A stretch of 64,000 bases of DNA, taken from contig JAUSNB010000063.1 in NCBI GenBank assembly GCA_030645615.1, forward strand, positions 186,777 to 250,776, in the 5' to 3' direction. This DNA is from Actinomycetota bacterium. Its GTDB lineage: Bacteria; Actinomycetota; Actinomycetes; S36-B12. Of this stretch, positions 41,833 to 55,605 are shown one piece after another. Numbering within the stretch: position 1 is the stretch's first letter; every line of letters starts with the position of its first letter. The notes under the pieces were generated by a model that did not search any database, was not told the origin of the DNA, and worked only from the letters and a program-made list of their open reading frames with translations. A program made the translations under genes and the position numbers.

Positions 41833-42425
41833 CACGCGCTCATCCCCGCAGCGCGCGCCCGCAGCATGGCGGCGGGCGCGACGTCCTCGAGCGGGAGGCC
41901 GCGACGGGCGGCGACCGCCTCAGGAAGTTCGAGCATCTTCAGTGCCGCCACGGTCGCATGGACGATGTTGATGGCGTTGTCGGAGCCCATGGACTTGCTG
42001 AGGATGTCGCGGATTCCCGCGCATTCCAGCACGGCGCGGACCGGGCCACCGGCGATGACGCCGGTACCCGGGGCGGCCGGCCGCAGCATGACCACGCCAG
42101 CCGCTGCCTCGCCGGTGATGGGGTGAGGGATGGTGCCTTGGATCCTGGGGACGCGGAAGAAGTGCTTCTTTGCCTCCTCGACGCCCTTGGCGATGGCCGC
42201 GGGCACCTCCTTGGCCTTCCCATAGCCGACGCCGACCATGCCGTCGCCGTCGCCGACGACCACGAGTGCGGTGAAGCTGAAGCGACGGCCACCCTTGACG
42301 ACCTTCGCGACGCGGTTGATCGCTACCACCCGCTCGATGTACGTGGACTTCTCCTCGCGGGGAGCGCGCTCCTTGCGCTCCCGGCGATCGCCGGCGCCAC
42401 TACCGCGGCGCGACGTTTCAGACAT
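41832..42425 (-). CDS. rpsE: 30S ribosomal protein S5
   Basis: 197 residues. Involved in decoding accuracy. The N-terminus is a basic, Arg/Glu-rich extension; the core has [20 protein letters not shown] and [22 protein letters not shown] 42425, 32 bases after rplR. Confidence 0.98.
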   Translation of the reverse strand: MSETSRRGSGAGDRRERKERAPREEKSTYIERVVAINRVAKVVKGGRRFSFTALVVVGDGDGMVGVGYGKAKEVPAAIAKGVEEAKKHFFRVPRIQGTIPHPITGEAAAGVVMLRPAAPGTGVIAGGPVRAVLECAGIRDILSKSMGSDNAINIVHATVAALKMLELPEAVAARRGLPLEDVAPAAMLRARAAGMSA

Positions 42426-42457
42426 GAGGTACCTCTTCCGTTTCGAAGTTCAGGTCG

Positions 42458-42841
42458 CTAGAAGGTAAGGCCGGCCTCGCGGGCGCCATCGGCGACGGCA
42501 GCCACCCGGCCGTGGTAGTTGTTCCCGCCGCGGTCGAAGACCACGGTCTCGATGCCAGCCTTCTTCGCACGTTCGGCGACGAGTTGGCCGACCTTGCGGG
42601 CCTTGGCCGTCTTGTCGTCGGCAGCACCGCGCAGGTCCGCCTCCATGGTCGAAGCGGACGCCAAGGTCACGCCCTGGGTGTCGTCGACGACCTGGACGAG
42701 CATGTGGCGGGCGGACCGGGTGACGACGAGGCGCGGGCGCCCGGACGTCCCCGACACCTTCTTGCGCACGCGCAGGTGGCGCCGGGCGCGGCCAACGGAC
42801 GAGCGGGTGCCCGTCCCCAGCTTGGGGGCGAAGGAACTCAT
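42458..42841 (-). CDS. rplR: 50S ribosomal protein L18
   Basis: 127 residues. 5S rRNA-binding protein; [20 protein letters not shown] and the C-terminal [20 protein letters not shown] are typical. ATG 42841 overlaps the rplF stop by one base (TGATG); GTG 42844 would add one residue. Confidence 0.98.
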   Translation of the reverse strand: MSSFAPKLGTGTRSSVGRARRHLRVRKKVSGTSGRPRLVVTRSARHMLVQVVDDTQGVTLASASTMEADLRGAADDKTAKARKVGQLVAERAKKAGIETVVFDRGGNNYHGRVAAVADGAREAGLTF

Positions 42842-43377
42842 CACTTACCAGCCTTTCCGGCCTTGCGTCGCACGACTTCACCCTCGTACCGCACGCCCTT
42901 GCCCTTGTACGGCTCAGGCTTGCGGATCTTGCGGATGTTCGCGGCGACCTCGCCGACCTGCTGCTTGTCGATGCCCATGACCTTGAACTTCACGGGGCTG
43001 TCGACCTGGAACGAGATGCCGTCCGGTGCCTTGACGTGGACCGGGTGGCTGAAGCCGAGCTGGAACTCCAGATCGGAGCCCTTCGCGGCGACGCGGTAGC
43101 CCGTGCCGACGATCTCCAGGCCCTTCTCGTAGCCCTGGGTCACGCCGGTGACCATGTTGGCCACCAGGGTGCGGGTAAGTCCATGCAGGGAGCGTGAGGC
43201 GCGCTCGTCGTCGGGGCGGGTGACGATGAGTGCACCCTCCTCCTCGGACACGATGATCGGGTCGGCAACCGTCAGGTTGAGCGTGCCCTTGGGGCCGGTC
43301 ACCGTGACGAGGCTGCCGTCGACCTTCGCGGTCACTCCGGCAGGCACGGGGATGGGCTGGCGTCCAATACGCGACAT
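42841..43377 (-). CDS. rplF: 50S ribosomal protein L6
   Basis: 178 residues. Located near the factor-binding site of the large subunit. [20 protein letters not shown] at the start and [20 protein letters not shown] near the end are diagnostic. ATG 43377, 11 bases after rpsH. Confidence 0.98.
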   Translation of the reverse strand: MSRIGRQPIPVPAGVTAKVDGSLVTVTGPKGTLNLTVADPIIVSEEEGALIVTRPDDERASRSLHGLTRTLVANMVTGVTQGYEKGLEIVGTGYRVAAKGSDLEFQLGFSHPVHVKAPDGISFQVDSPVKFKVMGIDKQQVGEVAANIRKIRKPEPYKGKGVRYEGEVVRRKAGKAGK

Positions 43378-43388
43378 GTCGTCCTCCC

Positions 43389-43787
43389 CTACCAGACGTA
43401 GGCGAGGACTTCCCCGCCTACGCCCTTCTGCGCGGCCTGACGGTCGGTCAGGAGTCCGGACGAGGTCGAGAGGATCGCGATGCCCAGGCCGCCCAGGACG
43501 CGCGGCAACGCCGTGCTCTTGGCGTACACGCGCAGTCCGGGCTTGGACACCCGGCGCAGGCCCGCGATCGATCGCTCGCGCGAAGGGCCGTACTTGAGGT
43601 CGAGGGTCAACGTCTTGCCGACGGTGGCATCCTCGACGTGCCAGCCGGCGATGTAGCCCTGGGCCTTGAGGATCTCGGCGATGTTCGCTTTGATCTTCGA
43701 GTGGGGCATCGCCACGGCGTCGTGGTATGCGGAGTTGGCATTGCGCAGTCGCGCAAGCATGTCCGCGATCGGGTCGGTCATTGTCAT
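43389..43787 (-). CDS. rpsH: 30S ribosomal protein S8
   Basis: 132 residues from ATG 43787 ([20 protein letters not shown]); ATG 43781 is two codons later and also plausible because AAGG is 8 bases upstream. S8 binds the central 16S domain. The C-terminal [20 protein letters not shown] is conserved. The open frame upstream of 43787 belongs to the spacer after rpsZ. Confidence 0.97.
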   Translation of the reverse strand: MTMTDPIADMLARLRNANSAYHDAVAMPHSKIKANIAEILKAQGYIAGWHVEDATVGKTLTLDLKYGPSRERSIAGLRRVSKPGLRVYAKSTALPRVLGGLGIAILSTSSGLLTDRQAAQKGVGGEVLAYVW

Positions 43788-43857
43788 GGCCTTGTTGGCC
43801 TTCCTCGCTGTGGTATCCATCGGGGCGGGGTGCCCTTCGGACCTGCAGCGTCGTGGT

Positions 43858-44043
43858 TTACCAGCTGCTCTTGGTCACGCCGGGGAGCTCGCCCGCGTGG
43901 GCCATCTCCCGCACGCAGATCCGGCACAGGCCGAACTTGCGGTAGACCGAGTGCGGACGGCCGCACTTGGTGCACCGGGTGTAGGCCCGGACCTTGAACT
44001 TGGGGGTCTTCTGCTGCTTCTGGACGAGCGCCTTCTTAGCCAT
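43858..44043 (-). CDS. rpsZ: 30S ribosomal protein S14, zinc-binding type Z
   Basis: 61 residues with zinc cysteines C24, C27, C40 and C43 (CTKCGRP...[13 protein letters not shown]). ATG 44043 has AAGGAGG about 10 bases upstream and gives the exact family length. ATG 44052, overlapping the rplE stop, would leave too little room for the ribosome-binding site. Confidence 0.98.
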   Translation of the reverse strand: MAKKALVQKQQKTPKFKVRAYTRCTKCGRPHSVYRKFGLCRICVREMAHAGELPGVTKSSW

Positions 44044-44048
44044 TCGGC

Positions 44049-44615
44049 TCATGCCTCCTTGAAGGGGAAACCGAGAAGGCGAAGCAGGGCGCGGCCTTCG
44101 TCGTCGGTCATAGCGGTCGTGACGATCGTGATGTCCATGCCCCGGACGCGATCGATCTTGTCCTGGTCGATCTCATGGAACATCGACTGCTCGTTGAGGC
44201 CGAAGGTGTAGTTGCCCCGGCCGTCGAACTGCCGAGGCGACAGGCCCCGGAAGTCGCGGATGCGGGGCAGCGCGATCGACAGCAGCCGGTCCAGGAACTC
44301 CCACATCCGGTCGTTGCGCAGGGTGACGTGCGCCCCGATCGGCTGGCCCTCGCGCAGCTTGAACTGCGCGATCGACTTGCGGGCCTTGGTGACCTGCGGC
44401 TTCTGGCCAGTGATGTCAGCGAGGTCGCGGATGGCGCCCTCGATGAGCTTGGAGTCTCGGGCCGCGTCGCCGACGCCCATGTTCACGACGACCTTGGAGA
44501 TCGTCGGGACCTGCATGATGTTGGCGAAGGCGAATTCCTCCCGCAGCGCGGGAATGATCTCAGCCCGGTAGCGCGCCTTCAGGCGCGGGATCGTGGTCTC
44601 GGTAGTGGCAGTCAT
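44049..44615 (-). CDS. rplE: 50S ribosomal protein L5
   Basis: 188 residues. 5S rRNA-binding protein contacting P-site tRNA. Conserved: [17 protein letters not shown] and [23 protein letters not shown] 44615 gives the family start; an upstream in-frame start lies inside rplX. Confidence 0.98.
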   Translation of the reverse strand: MTATTETTIPRLKARYRAEIIPALREEFAFANIMQVPTISKVVVNMGVGDAARDSKLIEGAIRDLADITGQKPQVTKARKSIAQFKLREGQPIGAHVTLRNDRMWEFLDRLLSIALPRIRDFRGLSPRQFDGRGNYTFGLNEQSMFHEIDQDKIDRVRGMDITIVTTAMTDDEGRALLRLLGFPFKEA

Positions 44616-44622
44616 GGCTTCC

Positions 44623-44982
44623 TCAGATGTCCTTGCCAGTGCGTCGGGAGATGCGGACGCTGCGCTCGGCGGCATACGTCGAGCCGTCGGTGCGGCGCTT
44701 CTCGACCTGCTCCTTGCGGAAGCCGACCCGGGTGGGTCGACCGTCCTCGGGGTCGATGACCATCACGTTCGAGACATGGATGGGTGCCTCGGTCGTGATG
44801 ATGCCGCCCGTCTTGGCGCCGCGGGCGTTCTGCCCCACCTTGGTGTGCTTCTTGATGCGGTTCACGCCCTCAACGATGATGCGGTCGGACTCGGGGTACA
44901 CCTCGATGACCTTGCCCTTCACCCCGCGGTCCTTGCCGGAGATGATCTGGACGAGGTCGCCCTTGCGGATGTTCAGCGACAT
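44623..44982 (-). CDS. rplX: 50S ribosomal protein L24
   Basis: 119 residues, KOW domain ([20 protein letters not shown]). Early assembly protein that initiates large-subunit folding. ATG 44982 lies 2 bases after the rplN stop. Confidence 0.98.
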   Translation of the reverse strand: MSLNIRKGDLVQIISGKDRGVKGKVIEVYPESDRIIVEGVNRIKKHTKVGQNARGAKTGGIITTEAPIHVSNVMVIDPEDGRPTRVGFRKEQVEKRRTDGSTYAAERSVRISRRTGKDI

Positions 44983-44984
44983 GG

Positions 44985-45353
44985 CTACAGCACCTCCGGG
45001 GCCAGCGAGATGATCTTCATGAACTTCTTCTCGCGAAGCTCGCGGCCGACCGGACCGAAGATCCTGGTGCCGCGCGGCTCACCGTCGCCCTTGAGGATGA
45101 CGGCGGCGTTCTCGTCGAAGCGGATGTACGAGCCGTCGGGCCGGCGGCGTTCCTTGCGGGTGCGCACGATGACCGCCTTGACGACCTCGCCCTTCTTGAC
45201 GTTGCCGCCAGGGATGGCGTCCTTGACCGTAGCGACGATGACGTCGCCGATGCCCGCGTAGCGACGCTTCGAGCCGCCGAGCACCCGGATGCACAAGATC
45301 TCCTTGGCACCGGTGTTGTCGGCGACACGAAGTCGCGACTCCTGCTGAATCAC
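44985..45353 (-). CDS. rplN: 50S ribosomal protein L14
   Basis: 122 residues. [20 protein letters not shown] at the N-terminus and [16 protein letters not shown] at the end are typical. GTG 45353. First gene of the spc-type group; a 54-base gap separates it from rpsQ. Confidence 0.98.
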   Translation of the reverse strand: MIQQESRLRVADNTGAKEILCIRVLGGSKRRYAGIGDVIVATVKDAIPGGNVKKGEVVKAVIVRTRKERRRPDGSYIRFDENAAVILKGDGEPRGTRIFGPVGRELREKKFMKIISLAPEVL

Positions 45354-45407
45354 TGCATTCTCCTGATCGTCTGCCGGTTCTCGTCTGAGCCTGGCGGAAC
45401 TAGTGGG

Positions 45408-45689
45408 CTACTTGGCCTTCTCGAGGATCTCGACCACGCGCCAGCGCTTGGTCGCGGACGTGGGACGCGTCTCCATCAGGAGGACGCGATCGCCAACGCC
45501 GGCGGCATTGGCCTCGTCGTGCGCCTTGAGCTTGCTCGTACGGCGCACGACCTTGCCGTACATCGGGTGCTTGAAGCGGTCCTCGACCGCCACGACCACC
45601 GTCTTGTCCATCTTGTCGCTCACGACAAGCCCCTCGCGGGTCTTGCGGTAGCCGCGGGTCTCGATCACGCCAGCCTCATTCGCGCTCAT
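45408..45689 (-). CDS. rpsQ: 30S ribosomal protein S17
   Basis: 93 residues. [20 protein letters not shown] and [19 protein letters not shown] are the family blocks. ATG 45689 overlaps the rpmC stop by 4 bases. Last gene of the S10-type group. Confidence 0.98.
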   Translation of the reverse strand: MSANEAGVIETRGYRKTREGLVVSDKMDKTVVVAVEDRFKHPMYGKVVRRTSKLKAHDEANAAGVGDRVLLMETRPTSATKRWRVVEILEKAK

Positions 45690-45937
45690 GCGGCACCTTC
45701 GGTGCCATCGGTGTCAATTCCCTCGAAGGGGGTGATGCCCAGCTCGCGCTCCCGAAGGATCGTGTAGATCCGCGCGATGTCCTTGCGGACGGCGCGCAGC
45801 CGGCCATGGTTCTCCAGCTGGCCAGTGGCCCCCTGGAAGCGGAGGTTGAAGAGCTCCTCCTTGGCCTCCCGGAGCTTGGTTGCCAGCTCAGTGTCGTCGA
45901 GGTTGCGGAGTTCGCCAACCTGGGTGCCTGCGGCCAT
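45686..45937 (-). CDS. rpmC: 50S ribosomal protein L29
   Basis: 83 residues, helical hairpin near the tunnel exit. [20 protein letters not shown] and [20 protein letters not shown] are typical. ATG 45937 overlaps the rplP stop by one base. The C-terminus is slightly longer than the usual ~70 residues. Confidence 0.98.
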   Translation of the reverse strand: MAAGTQVGELRNLDDTELATKLREAKEELFNLRFQGATGQLENHGRLRAVRKDIARIYTILRERELGITPFEGIDTDGTEGAA

Positions 45938-46359
45938 CAGTTGTCACCTGCCTCGTCGCGCCGAACGATCCGGCACTTCATCGGGAGCTTGTGCATGGCA
46001 CGGGTCAGTGCCTCGTTCGCGATCTTCTCGTCCGGGAACGACAGCTCGAACATCACGCGCCCGGGCTTGACGTTGGCGACCCACCACTCCGGCGAGCCCT
46101 TGCCCGAGCCCATGCGCGTCTCGGCCGGCTTCTTGGTCAGCGGCCGGTCCGGGTAGATGTTGATCCAGACCTTGCCACCGCGGCGGATGTGACGCGTGAT
46201 GGCGATACGGGCCGACTCGATCTGCCGGTTCGTGACGTACGCCGGCTCGAGGGCCTGGAGGCCGTATGTGCCGAACGTCACCTCGGTGCCGCCCTTGGCA
46301 ACGCCACGCCGCGTGGGGTGGTGCTGCTTGCGATGCTTGACCCTGCGGGGAATCAACAT
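45937..46359 (-). CDS. rplP: 50S ribosomal protein L16
   Basis: 140 residues. Organises the A-site tRNA elbow region. [20 protein letters not shown] and [20 protein letters not shown] are diagnostic. ATG 46359, 5 bases after rpsC. Confidence 0.98.
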   Translation of the reverse strand: MLIPRRVKHRKQHHPTRRGVAKGGTEVTFGTYGLQALEPAYVTNRQIESARIAITRHIRRGGKVWINIYPDRPLTKKPAETRMGSGKGSPEWWVANVKPGRVMFELSFPDEKIANEALTRAMHKLPMKCRIVRRDEAGDN

Positions 46360-46364
46360 GGCTG

Positions 46365-47171
46365 CTAGCCCTCCTGGCCTTCTGCGGCGGCCGCGACCTC
46401 GACCGGAGCCTCGACAACGGCCTCGGCAACCGACGTCTCCACCGCACCCGGAGCAAGTCGTGGGCGGTCGGGACGCGTGCGAGGACCACTGAGGCGCGCC
46501 GTTGCCGCCGCGGCCTCGCGCTCGGCGCGGGATGACAGCGCGTCGCCCTTGTAGATCCACACCTTCACGCCGATGCGCCCGAACGTCGTACGCGCCTCGT
46601 AGAAGCCGTAGTCGATGTCCGCCCGCAGCGTATGCAGCGGCACCCGACCCTCACGGTAGAACTCGGTGCGTGACATCTCCGCGCCGCCGAGACGCCCGGA
46701 AACCTGCACCCGGATTCCCTTGGCGCCGCTCTTCATGGTGCTCTGCATGCCCTTGCGCATGGCACGACGGAAGGACACGCGGCTGGACAGCTGCTCGGCG
46801 ATCCCCTGGGCCACCAGCTGGGCCTCGATCTCGGGGTTCTTGACCTCGAGGATGTTCAGCTGCACCTGCTTGCCGGTGAGCTTCTCCAGGTCGCCACGGA
46901 TCCGGTCCGCCTCGGCGCCGCGGCGGCCGATGACGATGCCGGGACGCGCAGTGTGGATGTCGACGCGGACCCGGTCGCGGGTGCGCTCGATCTCGACCCG
47001 GGCGATGCCGGCCCGCTCCATGCCCTTCGAGAGCAGCTTGCGGATCTGGACATCCTCGGACACGTAGTCGCGGTAGCGCTGGCCCGGCTTGGAGCTGTCG
47101 GCGAACCAACGAGTGTTGAAGTCGGTGGTGATGCCCAGCCGGAAGCCGTGCGGGTTTACTTTCTGGCCCAC
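46365..47171 (-). CDS. rpsC: 30S ribosomal protein S3
   Basis: 268 residues with the KH domain ([20 protein letters not shown]). [20 protein letters not shown] marks the start, GTG 47171. The last ~45 residues form an Ala/Val/Glu-rich tail common in actinobacteria. mRNA entry-site protein. A longer upstream frame is the shadow of the rplV repeat tail. Confidence 0.98.
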   Translation of the reverse strand: MGQKVNPHGFRLGITTDFNTRWFADSSKPGQRYRDYVSEDVQIRKLLSKGMERAGIARVEIERTRDRVRVDIHTARPGIVIGRRGAEADRIRGDLEKLTGKQVQLNILEVKNPEIEAQLVAQGIAEQLSSRVSFRRAMRKGMQSTMKSGAKGIRVQVSGRLGGAEMSRTEFYREGRVPLHTLRADIDYGFYEARTTFGRIGVKVWIYKGDALSSRAEREAAAATARLSGPRTRPDRPRLAPGAVETSVAEAVVEAPVEVAAAAEGQEG

Positions 47172-47178
47172 TGTCGGG

Positions 47179-47748
47179 TCACCCTTCCTTCGTCGCGGCG
47201 GCTTCTGAAGCCGACGCCTTCTTCGCGGTGGCCTTCTTGGCCGGAGCCTTCTTGGCGGTGGCCTTGCTGGCCGGAGCCTTCTTGGCAGGAGCCTTCTTGG
47301 CCGGAGCCTTGCCCGCCGCCGGCGTCGCAGCTGCCTCAGCAACCGGCTTGGCCTTGGGGGCCGGGGCCTTGGCGGCCGCCGGCGCCGCAACCGGCTTGGC
47401 CTTGGCCACGGGGGCGATGCCGTCGGACACGATCACCGTGATGTGGCTGCTGCGCTTCCGGATGCGGTACGCGCGACCCTGGGCACGCGGACGAATCCGC
47501 TTCATGGTCGGGCCCTCGTCGACATAGGCCTCGCTCACCACGAGGACGCGGGCGTCCATGGCGTGGTTGTTCGTCGCGTTCGCGATGGCGCTGTCGAGCA
47601 CCTTGCCAATCGGCTCGCTGGCCGCCTGGGGTGCGAACCGCAGCACCGCCTGGGCGTCCGTCGCGTTCATCCCTCGAATGAGGTCGATGACGCGGCGCGC
47701 CTTCATGGGCGTGACGCGGACGTACCGCGCCTGGGCCCTGGCTTCCAT
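47179..47748 (-). CDS. rplV: 50S ribosomal protein L22 with Lys/Ala/Pro tail
   Basis: 189 residues against about 115 for the core. The L22 core ([40 protein letters not shown]) ends near residue 112. The remaining ~75 residues are a histone-H1-like tail with repeated [17 protein letters not shown] units. Similar tails occur in mycobacterial L22. L22 lines the exit tunnel, so the tail probably projects from the ribosome surface. ATG 47748. Confidence 0.97.
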   Translation of the reverse strand: MEARAQARYVRVTPMKARRVIDLIRGMNATDAQAVLRFAPQAASEPIGKVLDSAIANATNNHAMDARVLVVSEAYVDEGPTMKRIRPRAQGRAYRIRKRSSHITVIVSDGIAPVAKAKPVAAPAAAKAPAPKAKPVAEAAATPAAGKAPAKKAPAKKAPASKATAKKAPAKKATAKKASASEAAATKEG

Positions 47749-47793
47749 GTCTATCCCCTTGCTCGTAGTTGCTGTCCGTCGATGAGCCAGCGC

Positions 47794-48075
47794 CTAGCGG
47801 CGCTTGGCCTTGCGGTCGTCCTTGACGTGCCCACGGAAGGTCCGCGTCGGGGCAAACTCCCCCAGCTTGTGGCCGACCATGTTCTCCGAGACGAAGACCG
47901 GTACGTGCTTGCGTCCGTCGTGCACCGCGATGGTGTGGCCGAGCATCGCCGGCACGATCATCGAGCGACGCGACCACGTCTTGATGACGTTCTTGGAGCC
48001 CGCCTCGTTCTGCGCATCCACCTTCTTGATCAGGTGGGTGTCGACGAAGGGGCCCTTCTTCAGGCTGCGTGGCAT
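47794..48075 (-). CDS. rpsS: 30S ribosomal protein S19
   Basis: 93 residues. [20 protein letters not shown] and [20 protein letters not shown] are typical. Head protein near S13. ATG 48075 is fixed by homology; the open frame upstream is a shadow. Confidence 0.98.
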   Translation of the reverse strand: MPRSLKKGPFVDTHLIKKVDAQNEAGSKNVIKTWSRRSMIVPAMLGHTIAVHDGRKHVPVFVSENMVGHKLGEFAPTRTFRGHVKDDRKAKRR

Positions 48076-48082
48076 GTCGTTC

Positions 48083-48919
48083 CTAACGCTTCTTGCCGGA
48101 CTTGCGGCGGCGGACGATGAACTTGTCGCTGGCCTTGTTGGCCGAGCGGGTGCGACCCTCGGGCTTGCCATTGGGGTTGACGGGGTGGCGTCCACCGGAG
48201 GTCTTGCCCTCGCCGCCACCGTGCGGGTGGTCGACCGGGTTCATGGCGACGCCTCGGACGGTCGGGCGCTTGCCCTTCCAGCGCATGCGCCCGGCCTTGC
48301 CCCAGTTGATGTTGGACTGCTCGGCGTTGCCCACCTCGCCGACCGTCGCGCGCGAGCGCAGGTCGACGTTGCGGATCTCACCCGATGGCATGCGCAGCTG
48401 CGCGTAGGGACCGTCCTTGGCAACCAGCTGCACCGACGCCCCGGCCGAGCGAGCGATCTTCGCGCCACCGCCTGGCTTGATCTCGACGGCGTGGATCACG
48501 GTGCCGACGGGGATGTTGCGCAGGGGCAGGTTGTTGCCCGGCTTGATGTCGGCGCTCGGGCCCGTCTCGATCGGGTCGCCCTGCTTCAGCTTGTTCGGCG
48601 CGATGATGTAGCGCTTCTCGCCATCGGCGTAGTGCAGGAGCGCGATGCGCGCGGTGCGGTTGGGGTCGTACTCGATGTGGGCGACCTTGGCCGGCACGCC
48701 GTCCTTGTCCGCCCGGCGGAAGTCGATGACCCGGTACGCCCGCTTGTGGCCGCCGCCCTGGTGCCGGGTCGTGATCTTGCCCGAGTTGTTGCGGCCGCCC
48801 TTCTTCGACAGCGGTCGCACCAGCGACTTCTCCGGTTCCGACCGGGTGATCTCAACGAAGTCGGCGACGCTCGAGCCACGACGGCCCGGCGTTGTCGGCT
48901 TGTACTTGCGGATTCCCAT
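48083..48919 (-). CDS. rplB: 50S ribosomal protein L2
   Basis: 278 residues. Near the peptidyl-transferase centre. [20 protein letters not shown] and the catalytic-region block [17 protein letters not shown] are intact. ATG 48919. Confidence 0.98.
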   Translation of the reverse strand: MGIRKYKPTTPGRRGSSVADFVEITRSEPEKSLVRPLSKKGGRNNSGKITTRHQGGGHKRAYRVIDFRRADKDGVPAKVAHIEYDPNRTARIALLHYADGEKRYIIAPNKLKQGDPIETGPSADIKPGNNLPLRNIPVGTVIHAVEIKPGGGAKIARSAGASVQLVAKDGPYAQLRMPSGEIRNVDLRSRATVGEVGNAEQSNINWGKAGRMRWKGKRPTVRGVAMNPVDHPHGGGEGKTSGGRHPVNPNGKPEGRTRSANKASDKFIVRRRKSGKKR

Positions 48920-48963
48920 GGCGTTCTTTCCGTCTCGTGAGTTTCAGTCCAGTCAGGACCCGG

Positions 48964-49263
48964 TCAGGAGACCGGGCCTCCGAAGATGTCGATGCGGTCG
49001 CCGGCGGCCACCGTGACGATGGCGCGCTTCGTGGCCGGGCGACGGCCGAAGCCGGTGCGCGTCCGCAGTCGCTTGCCCTCGCGGTTCAAGGTGTTCACCG
49101 ACGTGACCTTGACGCCGAAGACCTGCTCGACGGCGATCTTGATCTGCGTCTTGTTCGCGTCGGGCGCCACCACGAAGGTGTACTTGTTCTCGTCGAGGAG
49201 CCCGTAGCTCTTCTCTGAGATGACCGGCGAGATCAGGATGTCGCGGGGATCTGCGATTCTCAT
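48964..49263 (-). CDS. rplW: 50S ribosomal protein L23
   Basis: 99 residues. Docking site for trigger factor and SRP at the tunnel exit. [20 protein letters not shown] and [19 protein letters not shown] are typical. ATG 49263 overlaps the rplD stop by 4 bases. Confidence 0.98.
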   Translation of the reverse strand: MRIADPRDILISPVISEKSYGLLDENKYTFVVAPDANKTQIKIAVEQVFGVKVTSVNTLNREGKRLRTRTGFGRRPATKRAIVTVAAGDRIDIFGGPVS

Positions 49264-49934
49264 TCCGCGGCCTCACTTTCGGTGGCGACAGCCTTGACCG
49301 ACTTGCCCGAGGCAGGGCCGGCAAGGAAGGTATCGAGCGCAGCGCGGGTGAAGACGACCTGGTCGCTCACCAGCACGTCGTAGGTGTTGAGCTGGTCGAC
49401 GAAGAGAAGGTGGACCGCTGGAACGTTGCGCAGACTCAGTGCCGACACCTCGTCGTCGCGGTCGATGGCTACGAGGAGGTTGCCCTCGAGCCCAAGCGCC
49501 GCGAGGGCCGCGATGGCCGCCTTGGTCGAGGGGGTCTCCCCCGCGATCAGCTCCGTGACCACATGGATCCGGCCGTCGCGGGCCCGGTCAGACAGGGCGC
49601 CGCGCAGAGCGGCAGCCTTCATCTTCTTGGGGGTGCGCTGGGAGTAGTCCCTCGGGGTTGGTCCGTGGACGACGCCGCCGCCCACGAACTGGGGTGCCCG
49701 GATCGAGCCCTGACGGGCGCGGCCGGTCCCCTTCTGCTTGTACGGCTTGCGGCCACCGCCGCTCACCTCGGCTCGGGTCTTGGTGCTGGCCGAGCCCTGG
49801 CGAGCCGCAGCGAGCTGGGCCACGACGACCTGGTGAATGAGCGGGACGTTGACCTGGACGTCGAAGATCTCCGCGGGCAGCTCCACGCTGCCGGACGCCT
49901 TGCCTGCCGGCGTGCGAACGTCGATGGCGGTCAT
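49260..49934 (-). CDS. rplD: 50S ribosomal protein L4
   Basis: 224 residues. Its long loop ([20 protein letters not shown]) reaches the exit tunnel, where macrolide-resistance changes occur; the loop looks wild-type. ATG 49934 overlaps rplC by 4 bases. In E. coli L4 represses its own operon; no equivalent leader is evident here. Confidence 0.98.
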   Translation of the reverse strand: MTAIDVRTPAGKASGSVELPAEIFDVQVNVPLIHQVVVAQLAAARQGSASTKTRAEVSGGGRKPYKQKGTGRARQGSIRAPQFVGGGVVHGPTPRDYSQRTPKKMKAAALRGALSDRARDGRIHVVTELIAGETPSTKAAIAALAALGLEGNLLVAIDRDDEVSALSLRNVPAVHLLFVDQLNTYDVLVSDQVVFTRAALDTFLAGPASGKSVKAVATESEAAE

Positions 49935-50581
49935 GCCTTGCCCTCCTTGACGGCCGTGCGGACGAATACGAGCCCGCCCTTGGGGCCGGGAACGGCACCC
50001 TTGATGAGGAGCAGGCCGCGCTCGGCGTCGATGCCCTGGATGACGAGGTTCTGGGTGGTCTGGCGAACCCCGCCCATGCGACCGGCCATCTTCATGCCGC
50101 GGAAGACGCGGCCCGGCGTGGCGCAGCCGCCGATCGAGCCGGGTGAGCGGTGCTTGCGCTGCACGCCGTGGGAGGCCTTCAGCCCGTGGAAGCCGTGGCG
50201 CTTCATGACGCCCGCGAAGCCCTTGCCCTTCGTGGTCCCGACGACGTCGACGACCTGGCCGGCCTCGAACGCGTCGGTGCCGAGCTCCTGCCCCAGGGTG
50301 TACTCGCTGGCGTCATCTGTCCGGATCTCGACGAGGTGACGGCGCGGGGTCACGCCCGCCTTGGCGAAGTGGCCCCCCTGCGGCTTGTTCACCTTGCGGG
50401 GATCGATCGCGCCGAAGGCGATCTGGACGGCCGAGTAGCCGTCGTTCTCCTGCGAGCGGACCTGGGTGACGACGCACGGCCCGGCCTTGACCACGGTCAC
50501 GGGGACGACCTTGTTGCTGTCGTCCCAGACCTGGGTCATGCCGAGCTTCTCGCCCAGAACGCCCTTCACGTTGGTGCCCAT
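49931..50581 (-). CDS. rplC: 50S ribosomal protein L3
   Basis: 216 residues. [20 protein letters not shown] near the start and [20 protein letters not shown] in the loop reaching the peptidyl-transferase centre identify it. ATG 50581, 38 bases after rpsJ. Confidence 0.98.
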   Translation of the reverse strand: MGTNVKGVLGEKLGMTQVWDDSNKVVPVTVVKAGPCVVTQVRSQENDGYSAVQIAFGAIDPRKVNKPQGGHFAKAGVTPRRHLVEIRTDDASEYTLGQELGTDAFEAGQVVDVVGTTKGKGFAGVMKRHGFHGLKASHGVQRKHRSPGSIGGCATPGRVFRGMKMAGRMGGVRQTTQNLVIQGIDAERGLLLIKGAVPGPKGGLVFVRTAVKEGKA

Positions 50582-50619
50582 CTGCTGTGTCCTTGCCTTC
50601 GTGGTCTAGAGGAGCGCGG

Positions 50620-50928
50620 TCAGAGCTTGATCTCGATGTCGACGCCGGCCGGAAGGTCGAGACGCATGAGCGAGTCAACGGTCTTGGGCGTCGGGTCGAG
50701 GATGTCGATGAGCCGCTTGTGCGTGCGCATCTCGAAGTGCTCGCGGCTGTCCTTGTACTTGTGCGGCGATCGGATGACGCAGTAGATGTTCTTCTCGGTC
50801 GGCAGCGGCACCGGGCCCGCGACCTGCGCGCCGGTCCGGGTCACCGTCTCGACGATCTTGCGTGCCGAGGAGTCGATGACCTCGTGGTCATAGGCCTTGA
50901 GCCGGATGCGGATCTTCTGTCCCGCCAT
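50620..50928 (-). CDS. rpsJ: 30S ribosomal protein S10
   Basis: 102 residues. [20 protein letters not shown] and [20 protein letters not shown] match exactly; also the NusE partner in antitermination. ATG 50928. First gene of the S10-type cluster, separated from tuf by a strong terminator, so it needs its own promoter within about 70 bases. I could not identify a clear one. Confidence 0.98.
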   Translation of the reverse strand: MAGQKIRIRLKAYDHEVIDSSARKIVETVTRTGAQVAGPVPLPTEKNIYCVIRSPHKYKDSREHFEMRTHKRLIDILDPTPKTVDSLMRLDLPAGVDIEIKL

Positions 50929-50999
50929 GGTGGCTTGGTGTCCTTACTCGTGTAGTGCCGCTACGTGGTCCGTGCTGGTCGTTCTGGTGGTCCTTGGCT

Positions 51000-51036
51000 T
51001 TCGTGGTGGGCGGCGGATCGCGCCGCCCACCACGAA
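51000..51036 (-). terminator. Terminator after tuf
   Basis: Arms TCGTGGTGGGCGGCG and CGCCGCCCACCACGA pair perfectly over 15 bp, extended by one A-T pair, around a 5-base loop (GATCG on the plus strand). It starts 25 bases after the tuf stop. No U tract follows; very stable G/C hairpins like this serve as terminators in actinobacteria. Confidence 0.8.
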
Positions 51037-51061
51037 GTCAGGTGATCCTGGTAGCCGTCGG

Positions 51062-52258
<1,197 letters not shown>

Positions 52259-52294
52259 TTGAGTTCTCCCTTGTCCTCTTGCCGTCCGGCGTTG

Positions 52295-52343
52295 TCGCGG
52301 ATCGGTGTTCTGATCTCTTGGTTATTGGTGTACTGATCCGCGA
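52295..52343 (-). promoter_or_regulatory. Stem-loop between fusA and tuf
   Basis: Nine-bp perfect arms (TCGCGGATC and GATCCGCGA) enclose a 31-base loop directly after the fusA stop. It could stabilise or partly terminate the transcript, or mark processing before tuf. I see no convincing tuf-specific promoter in the gap. Confidence 0.4.
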
Positions 52344-54443
<2,100 letters not shown>

Positions 54444-54490
54444 GTTCGTTCTCCGTTTGCTTTCGAGTGTGGGCGATGAAGGTGCGGGTA

Positions 54491-54960
54491 CTACCAGCGG
54501 TAGTGCGCGAAGGCCTTGTTGGACTCGGCCATCTTGTGGGTGTCCTCACGCTTCTTGACGGCCGCACCGAGGCCGTTGGAGGCATCGAGGATCTCGTTCA
54601 TGAGGCGCTCGGTCATGGTCTTCTCGCGGCGCTGCTTGGAGTAGCCAATGAGCCAGCGCAGGGCCAGCGTGGTGCTGCGGTTGGCCTTGACCTCGACCGG
54701 AACCTGGTAGGTGGCGCCGCCGACGCGGCGGGACCGGACCTCAAGGGTGGGCCGGACATTGTCCAGGGCCCGCTTCAGGGTCTGGACCGGGTCGGTGCCG
54801 GACTTCTCGCGGCAGCCCTCGAGGGCGCCGTAGACGATCCGCTCGGCCGTGGAGCGCTTGCCGTCCAGCAGCACCTTGTTGATCAACTGGGTGACGACGG
54901 GCGAGCCGTAGACCGGGTCGATGACGATTGGCCGCTTCGCAGCGGGGCCCTTGCGAGGCA

Positions 54961-54961
<1 letters not shown>
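54491..54961 (-). CDS. rpsG: 30S ribosomal protein S7
   Basis: 156 residues. Primary binder of the 3' major domain of 16S r[23 protein letters not shown] and [18 protein letters not shown] are typical. ATG 54961 overlaps the rpsL stop by one base, leaving no intercistronic S7 operator like that of E. coli. Confidence 0.98.
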
Positions 54962-55335
<374 letters not shown>

Positions 55336-55400
55336 TGTTGCCTTCCTGCCTTCTTCTCGAGTTATTCGGTCGTTCTCGTCCGACCCACGCGGTCGGGTGT

Positions 55401-55440
55401 GTCGCGGCGCTTGCGTACCGCGACGATGGCTAGATCGTCG
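55401..55440 (-). promoter_or_regulatory. Mutually exclusive hairpins in the rpsL leader
   Basis: Two perfect 7-bp inverted repeats share bases 55421-55424: GTCGCGG/CCGCGAC (55401-55407 with 55418-55424) and CGACGAT/ATCGTCG (55421-55427 with 55434-55440). Only one can form at a time, the geometry of an attenuator or translational switch in a leader about 218 bases long. Confidence 0.5.
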
Positions 55441-55560
55441 GTTGGCCCCTGCGGCGCAGGCCGCGGCCGTGCAGGTTCTCACCAGGCCGGCGACCAGCAG
55501 GTCACCGCGAACGGGGAAGACAGGCACGGCGGGGTGTGCCCTTGGCGGGCACAAGGACGG

Positions 55561-55590
55561 AGATTACCCGCCCCCTGCGGGGGGAGTCAA
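55561..55590 (-). promoter_or_regulatory. str operon (rpsL) promoter
   Basis: On the minus strand TTGACT and TAATCT are 18 bases apart, the strongest promoter match in the window. The spacer contains a C5/G5 inverted repeat around GCA, which could double as a terminator for the DUF4190-like gene that ends 16 bases before the -35 box. Confidence 0.75.
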
Positions 55591-55605
55591 AACGGCGGTG
55601 GCCGA

